Positions 24,279 to 26,361 of a stretch of 26,361 nt of DNA are shown here, in pieces; within the stretch, counting starts at the first letter, position 1, and every line of letters starts with the position of its first letter. Both the position numbers and the translations under genes were made by a program. The notes beneath the pieces are model-generated. The model had not been told where the DNA came from and did not search any database. It was given only the letters and a program-made list of their open reading frames with translations. The stretch lies in the NCBI GenBank assembly GCA_964466595.1, contig CAYXNR010000029.1, forward strand, positions 1 through 26,361, in the 5' to 3' direction. This stretch comes from JABDGC01 sp964466595. Lineage in GTDB: Bacteria > Pseudomonadota > Gammaproteobacteria > DSM-16500.

Positions 24279-26327
24279 CTATTTTATTTTTTGATAATTA
24301 TCCCGCAATACTCTACGCAGAATTTTATTTGAAGCGGTTCGCGGCAAATAGGGTAAGACGCTAACCTCAGCAATTTTAAACAGGGGATTAAGATGTTGTT
24401 TAATTTCATTTTGCATCTTTATTTTTAATTGAGCAAGTTCAATATTTACTTTTTGCTTGAGCACGACAAAAACAATTAATTGAGCAGGACCGCTCAAGGG
24501 CTCATGAGCAATAGCAGCGACATCATAGATTTCAGGAAGAGCTTGGAGGCAATTTTCAATTTCGGCAGAACTAACCTTGATTCCACCCAGCTTCATGACA
24601 TCATCGACTCGCCCTAGTAAGCGATAGAAACCATTTGGGTAATGTTCTATTTGATCTCCATGACGACGTAAGATTTTGCCGTCTTGGAGCTCTGGCAAAT
24701 TAGCAAAGTAAATTTGATGGTGATCTTGGTTTAAGAGCTCAGTCGACAGCCCAATAGAGGGTGGAATGAGGGCGACTTCGCCTTGCTGAGCAGGTTGGCC
24801 ATTTTCATCGAGCAGCACAAAATCAAGACCTAAAGCCGGCGTTGTAAAAGCAGCGGGAGCTGCGGCTTGAATTAAGGTCCCCGTTATATAGGCTCCTCCA
24901 ATTTCCGTGCCACCGCAATATTCAATAATCGGCTTGTAATGAGCGAGAGACATCAGATAAAGCATATCATCTATATTTGAACGCTCACCAGTCGACGTGA
25001 ATAATTTTATTGATTTCCAATTCAGGCCTTCCATAGAACGGGTTGTTCGCCAGTTTTTTACCATGGTGGGCACAAGGCCAAGGTGAGTTACTTTGGCTTG
25101 TTGTATAAATTTACCAAAATTTTTACCGAAGGGGGCGCCTGAATAAAGAGCCAGGCTTGCTTTATTCAATAAACAAGCAAAGATGAGCCAGGGACCCATC
25201 ATCCAACCGAGATTGGAGGGCCAACAAAAAATATCACCTGCTTGAAGATTGTGATGCAAATAGGCATCACTGGCGCATTTTATTGGTGTGGTATGGGTCC
25301 AGGGAAGGGCTTTGGGTGTGCCGCTCGTGCCGGAAGAAAATAAAATAGTAAGGGGGTCATGAGGATTACAAGAAACAGAAGGAAAAATTTCATCTTCTAC
25401 TGCTGTACTTAAAAATTGATCCCAGCGAAGATCTTGAGGGCGCAATTGAACCATGAGGGTTGTCGCTGCCGGGAAGACTATCGTTTTAGGGCTATTCACG
25501 CTGACCAGTTTTTCATAAAGCGGAAAAATCTTCCCAGTGCGAATAATCTGATCCTGACAAAAAATCAATTGAACGTCCGTTATCTTGAGACGGAGTTCAA
25601 TTTCCTTAGCAGAAAAACTATCTGGAATAGCAACCACAACAGCGCCCGCTTTAAGCAGGCCAAGATAGATTGCAACAGCCTCGACTGTCATCGGCATAAT
25701 CAGGGCAACCCTTGCTCCTTTTACAAGCGCTTCCTTTAGAAGGCTATTGGCAATACGATTCGAAAGCGTATCCAATTCTCCATAAGTTATTTTCTGAATT
25801 TTGCCTTGCTCCGTTTGAGAAACAATAGCAAGCGCATTTTTCTTAGCTTGAAAACAGCTATTGGCAATATTCAGTTTAGCGCCTGGAAGCCAGCGAGGAG
25901 TTTCTAGGCCTTCAGAAAGATCGACAAGATTAGTATAAGGAAGATCCAAGACCAGATTTAATAAGCTAAGCATCTTACTCCAAAATTGAGGGTAATGATC
26001 AACCGACCAACGATGGAAGGCTTGATAATCCAAGGCTGCATTTTTAAAGCCCTTCTCAGCCATCAATTTTGCTAAATTAGTGGATTGAATAAAAGCTTCC
26101 TCTGGTTGCCAGGCCGGTGCTGGTATTTTTTCCCAATCCGGATAAACAGTTTTATAAAGCACAAGATGGCTCGCAAAGGGTAGTTTGGGAAGTAAATCTT
26201 GGCTTATTTTTTGCCAGCAGTTTTCAGGGCTAAGGGTTTGTAACAGGGATTTTACCTTGATTGCAATTTTTTCAGATTCATGGCTAGATAAGCCAGTTTG
26301 ACTGAGCGCTAACTTGAGCTTTTCCAT
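24279..26327 (-). CDS. Acyl-activating enzyme (AMP-forming acyl-CoA synthetase), plant AAE17/18-like
   Basis: This ANL-family enzyme should join a carboxylic acid to CoA through an acyl-AMP. Numbering from the upstream ATG at 26354 (691 aa), it has an acetyl-CoA-synthetase-type N-domain (about 60-160), P-loop FSSGTSGTPK (339-348), YCGGTE (479-484), HGD (565-567), the hinge GRVDD (581-585) and catalytic Lys677 in PRTASNK. Signature stretches WLPGAKLNIA, PDSFSAKEI and NLGWMMGPWL recall the Arabidopsis peroxisomal enzymes AAE17/AAE18 rather than acetyl- or acetoacetyl-CoA synthetases; this is from memory, not a search. I favour the start at 26327 (MEKLKLALSQ), where AAAGGA lies about 12 nt upstream; the ATG at 26354 is also possible, and its upstream context runs off the window. 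Confidence 0.9.
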   Translation of the reverse strand: MEKLKLALSQTGLSSHESEKIAIKVKSLLQTLSPENCWQKISQDLLPKLPFASHLVLYKTVYPDWEKIPAPAWQPEEAFIQSTNLAKLMAEKGFKNAALDYQAFHRWSVDHYPQFWSKMLSLLNLVLDLPYTNLVDLSEGLETPRWLPGAKLNIANSCFQAKKNALAIVSQTEQGKIQKITYGELDTLSNRIANSLLKEALVKGARVALIMPMTVEAVAIYLGLLKAGAVVVAIPDSFSAKEIELRLKITDVQLIFCQDQIIRTGKIFPLYEKLVSVNSPKTIVFPAATTLMVQLRPQDLRWDQFLSTAVEDEIFPSVSCNPHDPLTILFSSGTSGTPKALPWTHTTPIKCASDAYLHHNLQAGDIFCWPSNLGWMMGPWLIFACLLNKASLALYSGAPFGKNFGKFIQQAKVTHLGLVPTMVKNWRTTRSMEGLNWKSIKLFTSTGERSNIDDMLYLMSLAHYKPIIEYCGGTEIGGAYITGTLIQAAAPAAFTTPALGLDFVLLDENGQPAQQGEVALIPPSIGLSTELLNQDHHQIYFANLPELQDGKILRRHGDQIEHYPNGFYRLLGRVDDVMKLGGIKVSSAEIENCLQALPEIYDVAAIAHEPLSGPAQLIVFVVLKQKVNIELAQLKIKMQNEIKQHLNPLFKIAEVSVLPYLPRTASNKILRRVLRDNYQKIK

Positions 26328-26361
26328 AGAACAATAATTTCCTTTAACCGTCATTAAAAAA

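Noticed and set aside
25416..25739. 107-aa open frame on the plus strand inside the acyl-activating enzyme
   Set aside because: It is antisense to a clear enzyme, with no start signal or family.
24279..26327. Acetoacetyl-CoA synthetase or acetyl-CoA synthetase
   Set aside because: Length and general motifs fit, but distinctive stretches (WLPGAKLNIA, PDSFSAKEI, NLGWMMGPW) fit the AAE17/18-like group better.

Overview
The window looks like a chromosome segment of a host-associated gammaproteobacterium, most likely Legionellales (Legionella/Coxiellaceae-like). This is inference from gene content: a large ankyrin-repeat protein, a patatin-like lipoprotein and several orphan proteins with coiled coils or single membrane anchors sit around a conserved metabolic operon. 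That mix is typical of genomes encoding type IV secretion effectors. No secretion gene, rRNA, tRNA, CRISPR array or transposase is seen.

Region 1 (1-9.75 kb) is AT-rich and accessory. In order it holds a 1178-aa ankyrin protein with a recent internal duplication and a possible ADP-ribosyltransferase-like middle domain, a patatin-like phospholipase lipoprotein, a relic of an antitoxin-type DNA-binding gene, three unrecognised (+) proteins (229, 475 and 418 aa) and a 99-aa (-) ORF. Palindromic repeats lie between the genes. They form two families whose outer ends are both GGGGTC...GACCCC.

Region 2 (9.8-21.9 kb, minus strand) is a tight purine operon, higher in GC: purL-purM-purQ/S-purC-purF-purD-purN-purH-purE-folD. 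Most junctions overlap by 1-26 nt or are separated by about 10 nt, so translational coupling is likely. Together the genes cover PRPP to IMP except the PurK and PurB steps; folD supplies 10-formyl-THF for PurN and PurH. Two unusual points are the fusion of PurQ to two PurS-like units, and the end of folD, whose last 13 codons and stop lie inside a palindromic repeat. A second copy of that repeat sits directly upstream of purL and appears to supply -35 hexamers for the operon and for the divergent gene.

Region 3 (22.0-26.36 kb) has a 210-aa protein with a C-terminal membrane anchor (+), a strong hairpin, a 462-aa unrecognised protein (-) and a 691-aa acyl-activating enzyme (-) that resembles plant peroxisomal AAE17/AAE18. 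Its start is close to the window edge.
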